Under the pieces are notes generated by a model. The model was not told where the DNA came from and searched no databases. It worked only from the letters and a program-made list of their open reading frames with translations. Below are positions 15,801 through 24,400 of a stretch of 32,767 bases of DNA, one piece after another. Position numbers and translations under genes: made by a program. The DNA comes from Planctomycetaceae bacterium (GTDB lineage: Bacteria > Planctomycetota > Phycisphaerae > SM23-33): positions 1 through 32,767 of the forward strand of contig JAJFVE010000180.1 of NCBI GenBank assembly GCA_021371965.1, in the 5' to 3' direction. Numbering within the stretch: the first letter of the stretch is position 1; each line of letters begins with the position of its first letter.

Positions 15801-16898
15801 ATGAAGATTCCAGTTCAGTGTGACCGGTGCGGGCGGAAGATGCTGATCGGTTCGAGGTCCCGGCGCGGGCGGTGCGCATGCGGGCGCGACGTTTACGTTC
15901 CCCAGGCCATCGCGGCCATGCCCGTGACTGTGATTCCCGATGCCCCGCCGCAAGAGCAGGAGCAGCGCGAGTTGCAGCGCTGCGCCGCGGCTGACGGATT
16001 GCTTGCGCGGATGTTCCCGTGGCTGGTGAGCGGACTGCTGCACCTGTCGCTGGGCCTGGTCCTGATGCTGGTGGTCGTCATGGTGACGCAGAAGCCCGAG
16101 CCGCCGGCGCAGGTGCAGAGTGGTTACAACAGTGCACCGTCGATACGTTTCCGTGACCTGGTGAAGCTGACCGACACGGGTCGTGAATCGACCCGGCTTG
16201 ACGCCCCCTCCGACCGGGTCTGGAAGAAGCCTGAGCTTGTGGATCCGGGCCGGCCGGACAAGCTCAAACCCGATGTCCGCATTCTTGCCCCGGGGCTGAT
16301 CCAGAGCGGGCGGCCCACACCGGGCGACGGCGCGATATTCCGCATAGGCACGGCAGACAAACCCGGCGGCGGCCCTCGCGTGCCTGACGGGTTGCCTCCG
16401 GACGACACCGTTTTTGTGATCGACCGCAGCGGGTCGATGTCCGACACGTTCAGCTATCTCTGCGACCAGATCAATCGCGAGGTCGCGCGTCTGAGCCCCC
16501 GTCAGCGCTTCGCGGTGGTGTTGTTTGACAGCGGCGTGCCTATCGAGTTTCGCCCGAACCTGGCGGCCCCGACGGATGAGGTCCGCCTGGCCTTGGCGCG
16601 GTTCCTGTTCCAGGTTAAGCCCACGGGCCAGACCGACCCGCAGCCGGCGCTGAAGCGGGCCTTTGCGGTTCTCAAGGCCTCCCGCGGTCCCACGCGACGG
16701 CAGTTGGTGCACCTGCTCACCGACGGGGAGTTTCCCGATAGTGCCAAGGCCCTGGGTCTCGTGCGGGCGTTGAATCCCCAGCGGTTCGTGCAGGTCAACA
16801 CTTACCTCTACGGCGGCCGCTCGGGCGTGGCCGAAAGCACGCTCAAGACGATAGCGGCCGAAAACCATGGTGGCTTCTTTAACGTGAAAGCGGAATGA
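15801..16898 (+). CDS. Zinc-ribbon/TM/VWA protein with TonB-like membrane anchor (paralogue 1)
   Basis: 365 residues; ATG 15801 is chosen for GGGGAG at 15788-15793. The N-terminus is a cysteine knuckle (CDRCGRKM ... CACG, about residues 7-27). A TM helix (about 74-96) contains S77-x3-H81, as in the TonB/TolA anchor. A low-complexity linker leads to a VWA domain from about 203 with complete MIDAS motifs: DRSGS at 208-212, a Thr in GQTDPQPALKRAF, and LLTDGEF. The likely topology is N-terminus inside and VWA outside the inner membrane. Its closest relative in the window is the next gene. With ExbB and three ExbD proteins downstream, a role as an energised transducer or adhesion/binding partner is inferred, not shown. 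Confidence 0.75.
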   Translation: MKIPVQCDRCGRKMLIGSRSRRGRCACGRDVYVPQAIAAMPVTVIPDAPPQEQEQRELQRCAAADGLLARMFPWLVSGLLHLSLGLVLMLVVVMVTQKPEPPAQVQSGYNSAPSIRFRDLVKLTDTGRESTRLDAPSDRVWKKPELVDPGRPDKLKPDVRILAPGLIQSGRPTPGDGAIFRIGTADKPGGGPRVPDGLPPDDTVFVIDRSGSMSDTFSYLCDQINREVARLSPRQRFAVVLFDSGVPIEFRPNLAAPTDEVRLALARFLFQVKPTGQTDPQPALKRAFAVLKASRGPTRRQLVHLLTDGEFPDSAKALGLVRALNPQRFVQVNTYLYGGRSGVAESTLKTIAAENHGGFFNVKAE

Positions 16899-16909
16899 GA
16901 ATAAGCCGG

Positions 16910-16939
16910 TTGCATTAGCGGCGAAACATCCGCTAGAAT
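16910..16939 (+). promoter_or_regulatory. Promoter of the second VWA gene and probable exbB-exbD operon
   Basis: TTGCAT at 16910-16915, an 18-bp spacer and TAGAAT at 16934-16939, starting 12 nt after the stop of the first VWA gene. The same TAGAAT -10 hexamer occurs in the fliA promoter. It would start a transcript near 16946, about 20 nt before the ATG at 16967. Confidence 0.5.
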
Positions 16940-16966
16940 AGGGTCGTTTGTTGCAGGGAGATTGAC

Positions 16967-18115
16967 ATGGCTGCGGACTTCCGGTGCGAACATTGCGGAC
17001 AGATGGTGCGGCTTGAAGGCGAGATCGGCAAGTCGGCCCGCTGTCCCCATTGTCAAAAGATGACGGTGGTTCCGGCGGGACTGGCCGCTCTGCCTCGCCC
17101 GCACGTGCCGCCCAACGCCGAACGCGGCGTCGTGGCGACGTCTTCTCAGACGCCTCCGCCGGCCCCGGAAGACCAAGAGCCTCTGGAAGAAGAGGGCAGC
17201 CATCGCGATGAAGCCATGATGATCGTCATGGCCCGCTCGATGCCCTGGGTCGTCAGCCTGTTCCTGCACGCGGCGCTGGCGCTGATCATGTTCTTCCTGG
17301 TGGTGATGGTGATCAATCCGCCCATCGATCCCAAGAAGGTGCTGGTCCCCTCGGCCACGCTGAGCGAAAACCCCGGCGGCAGCTTCAGCACTCGCGAGCA
17401 GACCGCCAAGGCCATGAGCAACCGTCCCAAGGCCGCCTCGCCGAACTACTCCAAGAAAGAGTCGGCCCTGATCACCGACGCCAGCCGCACCAACAAGCAG
17501 ATTGCCGTGTACGCCCAGGGCGGCAGCGCCGGTAGCGGCAGCCCGGTGGCGGGCCTGGCCGGCGGCGCCGGGGCGCCCGGCGCGGGGCTGTTCGGCAGCG
17601 GCGGCAATGCCCACCATATCGTGTACGTCATCGACCGCTCGGGCTCCATGAGCGACAGCTTTGACCTGGTCAAGCGAGAGTGCGCCGCATCGATGGGGCG
17701 TCTCCAGTCCAGCCAGGACTTCCACATCATCCTTTTCGCCGAAGGCGCGCCGCTGGAACCGCCCTCCAAGAAACTCGTCTCGGCGACCGAAGCGTCCAAG
17801 CTCGAGGCCGTCAAGTTCCTCAAGGAAGTGCAGGCCCAGGCCCAGACCGACCCGATCCCAGCGCTGAAGCGGGCCTTTGCGGTGCTGGCCGCGGCCAATC
17901 CGAAGCTGGAAGGCAAGTTGTTGTTTCTGTTGACCGACGGCGTCTTCCCAGACAACGAGAAGGCCTTGGCGACCATCCGGGCGCTGAACATCCGCCGGGA
18001 CGTGCACGTCAACACGTTCCTCTACGGCAACAAGCCGCCCGTGGCTGTCGAAGTGCTGCAGACCATCGCCAAGGAAAATGGCGGCAAATATAAGTTTATT
18101 TCCGGCCAAGAGTAA
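16967..18115 (+). CDS. Zinc-ribbon/TM/VWA protein with TonB-like membrane anchor (paralogue 2)
   Basis: 382 residues. A two-CxxC zinc ribbon (FRCEHCGQM ... ARCPHCQKM, residues 6-32) precedes a Pro/Glu-rich spacer. The TM helix (about 94-116) includes S97-x3-H101. A Gly/Ser-rich linker leads to a VWA domain from about 218 with MIDAS residues DRSGS (223-227), Thr in AQTDPIPALKRAF and LLTDGVF. It is paralogous to the preceding gene across all three parts, with the VWA half best conserved. The ribosome site GGGAG lies before ATG 16967. A small exported repeat protein starts 3 nt after the stop, followed by ExbB and ExbD genes, so this gene probably heads their operon. Confidence 0.78.
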   Translation: MAADFRCEHCGQMVRLEGEIGKSARCPHCQKMTVVPAGLAALPRPHVPPNAERGVVATSSQTPPPAPEDQEPLEEEGSHRDEAMMIVMARSMPWVVSLFLHAALALIMFFLVVMVINPPIDPKKVLVPSATLSENPGGSFSTREQTAKAMSNRPKAASPNYSKKESALITDASRTNKQIAVYAQGGSAGSGSPVAGLAGGAGAPGAGLFGSGGNAHHIVYVIDRSGSMSDSFDLVKRECAASMGRLQSSQDFHIILFAEGAPLEPPSKKLVSATEASKLEAVKFLKEVQAQAQTDPIPALKRAFAVLAAANPKLEGKLLFLLTDGVFPDNEKALATIRALNIRRDVHVNTFLYGNKPPVAVEVLQTIAKENGGKYKFISGQE

Positions 18116-18118
18116 GCC

Positions 18119-19189
18119 ATGAAACACATAGCAGCCATTGTTGCCGGCGCGATCTTGATGAGCGGCGTCGCTGCGCGGGCCGACTCGATCACGCTCAAAC
18201 TGCCCTATGGCGAAGGCATCGTCGTCACCGACGTCAAAGACTGCATCATCTACTTCCGCCTGCCGACCATGAAGCAGATCATCGGCTCGATCGCCGATCT
18301 GAAGGAAATCTCCATCAGCGGCGTTCCTGACCTGGATGCGGCCGAAAAGCTCGTGAAAGAGCGGCAGTACGATCAGGCCCTGTCCGCGTACGAGCAGTTG
18401 CTCAAGAAGCCCGCCCCCGAAGATAAAGCCTGGCTGAAACCGCTGATTTCCCACCGCATGCTCTCTGCGGCCGTGCGAGCGGGCCAGATCGACCGGGCCG
18501 TGGCGGCGTGGCTGTCGCTGATGGACGCCAACAGCGCCTCGAAGGAGACCATTGCCCTGCGCCCGCCCCTTCCCAAGGAAAAGAGCGACGCGGCCGATCG
18601 AGCCATCGAGTTGCTGGCGGGCAAGGACTCGCAGACCAGCCCCGCGTATCGCAGCGCGGTCGATCCGTATCGCATGAAACTCCTGCAGATTCAGGGGCGC
18701 GACGCCGAGGCCGCCACGCTGGCCGAAAAAATCAGCCGCGCCGCTCAGCCCGACACCAACACCGCCGACGGGGGGCGCGTGGCGTTTGTCAGCAAGATCG
18801 AGGCCGCCGAGCAGTTCCTCAAGAGCCAGCAGCCCGACAAGGCGGTCGCGGCGCTGCAGCCGCTGATGGAGCAGTTCAACCAGACCGAACTGGTCCGGGC
18901 CCTGCTGGCGATGGGGCAGGCGCAGTTGACGCTGGGACAGGCAGCGGCCGGCGCCCAGCAGCAGACCCTGCTTTGCCAGGCGGGGCTCAACGCCATGCGC
19001 GTGCTGATGCTCGGCGGCGCCGGCGAGGATGACAAGGCCCGCGCGCTGTACCTGGCCGGCCAGGCCAATGAATCGTTCAAGACCCCCAATACCGCCGCGG
19101 CGAAGAAGTGTTACCAGAAGATCCTCAACGATTACCCTCGGACGGTGACGTCCACGGCGGCCCGCCAGGCTTTGACCCGGCTTAAGTAA
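18119..19189 (+). CDS. Exported helical-repeat (TPR-like) protein
   Basis: 356 residues. The N-terminus MKHIAAIVAGAILMSGVAAR ending ADS is a signal peptide (cleavage near residue 22). A short beta-rich segment follows (about 23-60), then helical repeats such as AEKLVKERQYDQALSAYEQL and a later AEQFLKSQQPDKAVAALQPL, both TPR-like. The C-terminus has one more such unit (AAKKCYQKILNDYPRTVTST). It lies 3 nt after the second VWA gene and 64 nt before exbB, so it is probably a periplasmic partner of this system. No enzymatic motif is seen. Confidence 0.65.
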   Translation: MKHIAAIVAGAILMSGVAARADSITLKLPYGEGIVVTDVKDCIIYFRLPTMKQIIGSIADLKEISISGVPDLDAAEKLVKERQYDQALSAYEQLLKKPAPEDKAWLKPLISHRMLSAAVRAGQIDRAVAAWLSLMDANSASKETIALRPPLPKEKSDAADRAIELLAGKDSQTSPAYRSAVDPYRMKLLQIQGRDAEAATLAEKISRAAQPDTNTADGGRVAFVSKIEAAEQFLKSQQPDKAVAALQPLMEQFNQTELVRALLAMGQAQLTLGQAAAGAQQQTLLCQAGLNAMRVLMLGGAGEDDKARALYLAGQANESFKTPNTAAAKKCYQKILNDYPRTVTSTAARQALTRLK

Positions 19190-19253
19190 GACACCCAGCG
19201 ACGCGCGGCCGAGCCGTAGCGTCCCCAGCAGGAACTTTTACGGAGATTGGCGC

Positions 19254-19895
19254 ATGCTCGCACAACAACAGCAAATGACATGGTTTTCGGCTTTGTTTCT
19301 CGACTGCGGTTTCGTCGGCTGGGTGCTCTGGCTTCTGAGCGTCCTGGCCGTGGCGCTGATGGTGCAATACATCATGATGGTGCGTCGCATGAACATCATG
19401 CCCCCGGCCCTGCGCGAGCAGATCCAGCAGATGTTTGAAGAGCGCCAGTATCGCGCCGTGATCGACCTGACGGAAAATGAGCCCAGCTTCATGGGCTACG
19501 TCATGCATGCGGCGCTCAACGAGGCCGCCCACGGATACCCCGCCATGGAGCGCGCCATGGAAGAGGCCGCCGAGGAGCGCACCACCAAGCTGCTGCGAAC
19601 CATCGAGTGGCTCAACCTGATCGGAAACGTCGGTCCGATGCTGGGGCTGCTGGGGACGGTGCAAGGCATGATCATGGCCTTCTTTGATATCGTGCGCATG
19701 GGCACCGTCGAGGCTTCGGCCATCGCCAAGCCCATCGGTCTGGCCCTGGTGACGACGCTGGAAGGGCTGATGATCGCCATTCCCGTGCTGTCGTGCTTTA
19801 CCTTCCTGCGCAACCGCATCGACTCGCTGACCAGCGAGGCGATGACCACGTGCCAGGAATTGATCGCGACGTTCCGTCCCGCCGGGCGCAGCTAG
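19254..19895 (+). CDS. exbB: ExbB/TolQ/MotA-family proton-channel protein
   Basis: 213 residues. Three TM helices lie at about 19-42, 124-145 and 161-185. The conserved ExbB/TolQ signature GPMLGLLGTVQGMIMAF sits at 127-143, with a following TM helix ending in a Pro (GLMIAIPVLSC). ExbB pentamers surround an ExbD dimer and convert the proton gradient into motion of a partner helix. Three exbD genes follow directly, so ExbB/TolQ is a better call than flagellar MotA, although flagellar genes lie on the same window. GGAG at 19242-19245 precedes ATG 19254. Confidence 0.9.
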   Translation: MLAQQQQMTWFSALFLDCGFVGWVLWLLSVLAVALMVQYIMMVRRMNIMPPALREQIQQMFEERQYRAVIDLTENEPSFMGYVMHAALNEAAHGYPAMERAMEEAAEERTTKLLRTIEWLNLIGNVGPMLGLLGTVQGMIMAFFDIVRMGTVEASAIAKPIGLALVTTLEGLMIAIPVLSCFTFLRNRIDSLTSEAMTTCQELIATFRPAGRS

Positions 19896-19923
19896 AGCGG
19901 TCGGCGGCCGGGGAGAAACTGCT

Positions 19924-20478
19924 ATGGCCAAGAAAAACATATTTGCCGACAGCAAGGCCGACATGAACATGACGCCGATGATCGACGTCACGTTCCAGTT
20001 GATCATTTTCTTCATGCTCTCCGGCCAGAGCGCGTCGGACGAACTGGACTTGCGGATCGCCCTGTCGCGCCCGAAGGTCAGCCAAGCCCTGAATGACCAG
20101 GCGGTCAACAAGGCCGGAAACCACGTCATCGTCAACGTGGTCTCCGAAGACTCGGCCATGAAGTACAAAGGACAGGCGGTCCCCAGCTATCTGCGAGGGC
20201 GCGTGGAATACTATATGATCCGCATGCCTTCACGCCAGAGCAACCTGCGCAAGCAAGAGATCAAGCCGGACAACGCCGTCGCCATGATGGTGCCCATGCT
20301 GGAAGATCGCAAGAATGCCGCGCGGGCGGCCGACAAGCCCGAAAAAGACTTCACCATGGTTGTCCGCGCCGATAAGCGCACGCGATGGTCCGACGTCGAG
20401 CCGGTGATCATGGCCGGACTGGGGGCCAGGATCCCCAAGATGAACATCACGGCCTTGCCTAAGAGGGGAAGCGAATAA
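19924..20478 (+). CDS. exbD: ExbD/TolR-family protein 1 (longest of three)
   Basis: 184 residues. The short cytoplasmic N-terminus leads into NMTPMIDVTFQLIIFFML, with the proton-carrying Asp at residue 21, then a periplasmic domain. It differs from the next two ExbD proteins by a longer periplasmic part (about 50 extra residues around 75-135, including RKQEIKPDNAVAMM). It still ends in the typical ExbD C-terminal strand-helix unit (FTMVVRADKRTRWSDVEPVI). The extra segment may bind peptidoglycan or a partner; that is a guess. It starts 28 nt after exbB. Confidence 0.88.
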   Translation: MAKKNIFADSKADMNMTPMIDVTFQLIIFFMLSGQSASDELDLRIALSRPKVSQALNDQAVNKAGNHVIVNVVSEDSAMKYKGQAVPSYLRGRVEYYMIRMPSRQSNLRKQEIKPDNAVAMMVPMLEDRKNAARAADKPEKDFTMVVRADKRTRWSDVEPVIMAGLGARIPKMNITALPKRGSE

Positions 20479-20481
20479 CCC

Positions 20482-20985
20482 ATGGCCAAATCGGTAAAAA
20501 AGATTCAGGGCGAAGAAGCCGTCCATTATATTCCGCCCCGCAAGAAGCGCAAGCCGCCCTCCGGCGCCATGCAACCGCCGATGACGCCGATGATCGACGT
20601 GACCTTTCAGCTCATCATCTTCTTCCTGATCGGCTTTCAGATGCGCGAGACGGAAGGGCTGATCCCCTCCTCGCTGCCTGCCGAAGGCATCGGCAGCGTC
20701 GACCAACAGAATATCTTCAAGACGGTCTTCGTCCGCGTCCGCCCGCAGGGCGAGGAGAAAGATCAGGCCGTCTACCAGATCGAACAGACGCTGATCGAGA
20801 CCACTGATTCTGAAGAATTGAAACGTCATCTGGAAGCGCAGAGAAGCAGCCAGGGTTCCGATAAGGTTCCCGTCGTGATCCGCGCCGAAGGGGACGTGCA
20901 ATGGGAGTTTGTCGTCGAGGCCTTCAACGCCGCCGTGCGTGCGGGGCTCAAGAATGTGGCCTTTGCGCCAAGCGGCAGCAGTTGA
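20482..20985 (+). CDS. exbD: ExbD/TolR-family protein 2
   Basis: 167 residues. A basic N-terminal tail (residues 1-30, with RKKRKPPSG) precedes MTPMIDVTFQLIIFFLIGFQ with Asp39 in the TM helix. The sequence after the TM helix (MRETEGLIPSSLP) matches the third ExbD protein (MRPTEGLIPAALP), so 2 and 3 are the closest pair. The C-terminal domain (KVPVVIRAEGDVQWEFVVEA) is standard ExbD. It starts 3 nt after the first exbD. The Gly/Pro-poor basic tail is longer than usual for ExbD. Confidence 0.9.
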   Translation: MAKSVKKIQGEEAVHYIPPRKKRKPPSGAMQPPMTPMIDVTFQLIIFFLIGFQMRETEGLIPSSLPAEGIGSVDQQNIFKTVFVRVRPQGEEKDQAVYQIEQTLIETTDSEELKRHLEAQRSSQGSDKVPVVIRAEGDVQWEFVVEAFNAAVRAGLKNVAFAPSGSS

Positions 20986-21007
20986 CCGCCGTTTCGGGGA
21001 GACGGAT

Positions 21008-21409
21008 ATGAAAAGTCCGCGAACATCCGCTTTGAGCCTGACGCCGATGATCGACGTGACCTTCCAGCTCCTGATCTTCTTCCTGATCGGGTTTCAGATG
21101 CGCCCCACGGAAGGGCTGATTCCGGCCGCCCTGCCCGGCGGAGGCGGCGGTTTGGATATGGTGCGGCAGTTGACGCTGCGGGTGGGGGCCCAGGGTGATG
21201 CAGCGGTATATCGTATCGACGGCACCACGTTCTGGGCCAGCGACGCCCAGGACCTCTATCAGGAAATCGTACGACAGAAGGTTGCGGGCCTTCGGCTGGA
21301 AATCCGGGTGCGCACCGACGGCGACGTGGCGTGGGATCACGTCGTTGAGGCCGTCAACGCCGTCCATCGAGCCAAGGTGCCGGACGTGATTTTGCTTGCG
21401 GGCGTTTGA
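21008..21409 (+). CDS. exbD: ExbD/TolR-family protein 3
   Basis: 133 residues, the most canonical of the three. LTPMIDVTFQLLIFFLIGFQ carries Asp15; the periplasmic domain ends VAWDHVVEAVNAVHRAKVPD with the usual hydrophobic last strand. The start ATG 21008 is preceded by GGGGAGACGG (about 20997-21005). It forms a tandem with the other two, 22 nt after the second. Together they could give mixed ExbD dimers with a single ExbB pore. Confidence 0.92.
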   Translation: MKSPRTSALSLTPMIDVTFQLLIFFLIGFQMRPTEGLIPAALPGGGGGLDMVRQLTLRVGAQGDAAVYRIDGTTFWASDAQDLYQEIVRQKVAGLRLEIRVRTDGDVAWDHVVEAVNAVHRAKVPDVILLAGV

Positions 21410-21424
21410 TGGAGTTATTTCACG

Positions 21425-24400
21425 ATGAGGATATCGACCATGCCTAAGGGCGGTTGGAAATCACGCGTGGCAGTGAGTGTGCTGGCCGCAGCGCTGGCGA
21501 CGGGGGGGGCCTTGGCCCAGGACGAAGGCGCCGGCGGCAACTCGTCGGCGGCGCCCGAAGCCGGCGCGATGCAGGGCATCGACCTCGTTGGCCTGCACCG
21601 CCTGATGCAGGACATGGGGATGTGGGAAATCGTCGAATACCAGCAGTCGCTGCTGGCCAAGCAGGGCGGCGTCGCCCAGGACGTCATCGCCATCAGTTCG
21701 CTGGTCGCCAAGGCCACCGACATGGACCAGCCCTTCAGCCAGGACCAGCGGCTGGCGTGGCTCAATGACGCGGTCGTGCGGCAGCTTCGGGTGGTCGAGG
21801 CCGCCAAGACCGCCGCCAAGCCCAACAATCTCAAGTCGCAGATGACCTACTGTTCGGAGCAGTTCAAGTTAGCCATGATCAGCGGGTTGAACCGCGTGCA
21901 GACGCCCTACGGCCTGAACATGATCTTCCTGCGGGGCACCGATGAAGACCGCCGCATGATCGTGGTCCTGACGCGCAATGCCGCCCCCCTGATCGTCGAC
22001 CTGCAGGATCAACTGCGGGACATGATCAACAACTGCACCACTCTTGAAGACAACCTGGAAAAAGGCAAGATCGAGGAACTCCGCAACGAAGTGCTGCGCA
22101 TGGGGATGTGGATATTGCTCTACCGGGGCCTGGCCCTGCCCGAGAACAGCCCCGAGCGGGCCCTCTACCTCACCAAGGCCCAGGCGGCCGGCAGCCAGTG
22201 CGCCAAGAGCGGCATCGACATGTACCGGGGTCTGCTGGTGGAAGGCACGGCCGCCGGCGCCCTGGGCCAGACCGACCGGGCGATCAAGCTCCTGCGGCAG
22301 GTGGACGACAACGATGCGCCGGCCGCCCCGCGCATCCAGGCGTTGTTTGAAATCCCGCGCGTGCTGGCTCAAGGCGGCAAGTACACTGATGCGATGACGG
22401 CCGTCGACGACTTCTTCAAGAAGTCCGTCATTCTGGCTCGGCAAAATGCCAGGGTCGAAGATGCCGCGGCGATCGAGGTGCAGCAGGATGTCAGCGCCGT
22501 GATCCTGCGCAGCTACATCTGGGATGCCGCGGCGGCCAAGGGCGGCGACGCGGCCAAGTCCGCCGAGTACCGGCGCCAGGCGCTGGACGTCCTGGTCCAA
22601 TTCATCAACAAGTACAGCGGCCGCACCGACGTGCAGGAAGTGCTGTACGAAGTCATCGTCCGCAAGTATGCCTCCAACATCAAGCTGGACGATCCCGAGA
22701 CGCTCAAGAAAGCCAACCCCGTCGTGCTGATGGCGCTGGCCATGGGCAACTACCGTTCCTGGGGCGACGACAAGCTTCCCGAGGCGCACCGCCTGCAACT
22801 GCTGGCCGGTCCGGAAAAGGCTCTCAAGGAACTGTTGACGCGCAAGGACGACGCGGCCGCCAAACAGATGCGTCCGCAGGCGCTGTGGTATCTGGCGAAG
22901 ATCGACCTGGTCAAGCATGAGACGCTGGCGGCGGCGCGGTCGTATGTCGAGATCGCCGTACAGAACGCCGCCCATGGCTTGGCGCCGTCGGCGGCCTTCA
23001 ACGGCGTGATCTGCTATTCGGGACTGGTGGGGGAATTGCAGGAGAAGAAGCGTTCCATCAGTCCGGACCTGCGTCGCGAATATGTCAAGGCGCTGGAGAC
23101 GCTGCTGGAAAAACCCGAGTGGGTGCAGGCGGCCCAGAAGGCGGCTGCGGCCGGCGGTCAGGATCCCAATATTGTCCTGACCCATTACCTCGAGTTGGGC
23201 GTGGAACTGCAGCGCCTGGTCGAGGCCACCCCGGACACGGCGGAAATGCTCAACGAGAAGATTGCCCTTCGCGCTCGGGCGGCTGCGGCGTTCCGCAAAG
23301 TTCCCCCAGCCGATCACGCGGCCTACATGGAGGCCCAGTACTGGGCATTGGATCTGGAAGCGGAAAATATCGACGCGCTCAAGGAAAGCACGACTCCGCC
23401 GACGGACAAGCAAGTGCGCGACCTGGTCTTCCAGGCGGGCCAGTACAGCGAGAAGGCTGCGGCGGAAGCGTCCAAGCCCTCGGCCGGGACTCTGGCGAAG
23501 ATGCTGCGAGAGTGGGGAGCGCGGGCGGATTATCTGGTCATCACGCTGACATACAATCATCTAGGCAACACGACCAAGGCACTTGAGGATGACAAGAAGT
23601 TGCCGACGAAGTGGCCTGGCACGACGATCATCGAAGCCAGCATGGAGTTCCGCATCCGCAAGCTGATCGAGACGGCCCAGATCGAGGCGGCGCTGGAAGC
23701 CCTCAACGAGTTCCTGAAAGCATACCCCGACCGCGGCGGTCCGCTGATCGACCTGCTCATCACGAATATCCAGAAGACAATCAAGCAGCTCGACCAGGGC
23801 GCTCGCGGGCCTACCACCGAGGCGCGACTGAAGGCCTACCGCGAGGGCTATGCCAAGTTCGCCAAGATGTTGTACGAAACCAAGGACAATGCCGATGCGC
23901 AGACGCTGCTGGATCGCAAGCAACTCTACGGCGACGCGCTGATCCAGGCCGCCAGGTTCGCCGACGCGCGCACGATCTTTGAAGAAGTGTCGGCTGCGCA
24001 GAACGCCGATCGCAAGGCCAAGGAAGCCGCTATCGCCGCCAAGTTCGATGCGCGCCAGCAGGGCCTGGTCCAGGTTCGCGAGAATCCGGCGCAAGTATAC
24101 GACCTGCTCAAGAAGACCGTGGATGAATTGCCGCCGGAGTTCGTACGTTCTTCGTTCGTCGCGCGAGATCTCAAGAATGTCACCGGCGAATTGGGCAAGG
24201 CCCTGGGCAAAGTAAACTCGACCTCGCAGTCCAGGCCTGACACCCAGAACGTCGCCCGCCTGGTCGACATGTGCCTGCGGGGGCATCAGCAGTTGATGGC
24301 CCGGCTGGCCGACGAAGAGAAAGAGGGCATCGCCTTCGACGCCAAGACATTCTGGGGCATGGGGCGCAGCTATGAAGGGCTTAAGATGTTCGACAAGGCC

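Noticed and set aside
19254..19895. Flagellar stator MotA
   Set aside because: The three-helix layout, the TolQ/ExbB-type signature and the following exbD genes, with no MotB and no peptidoglycan-binding OmpA domain nearby, fit ExbB/TolQ better.
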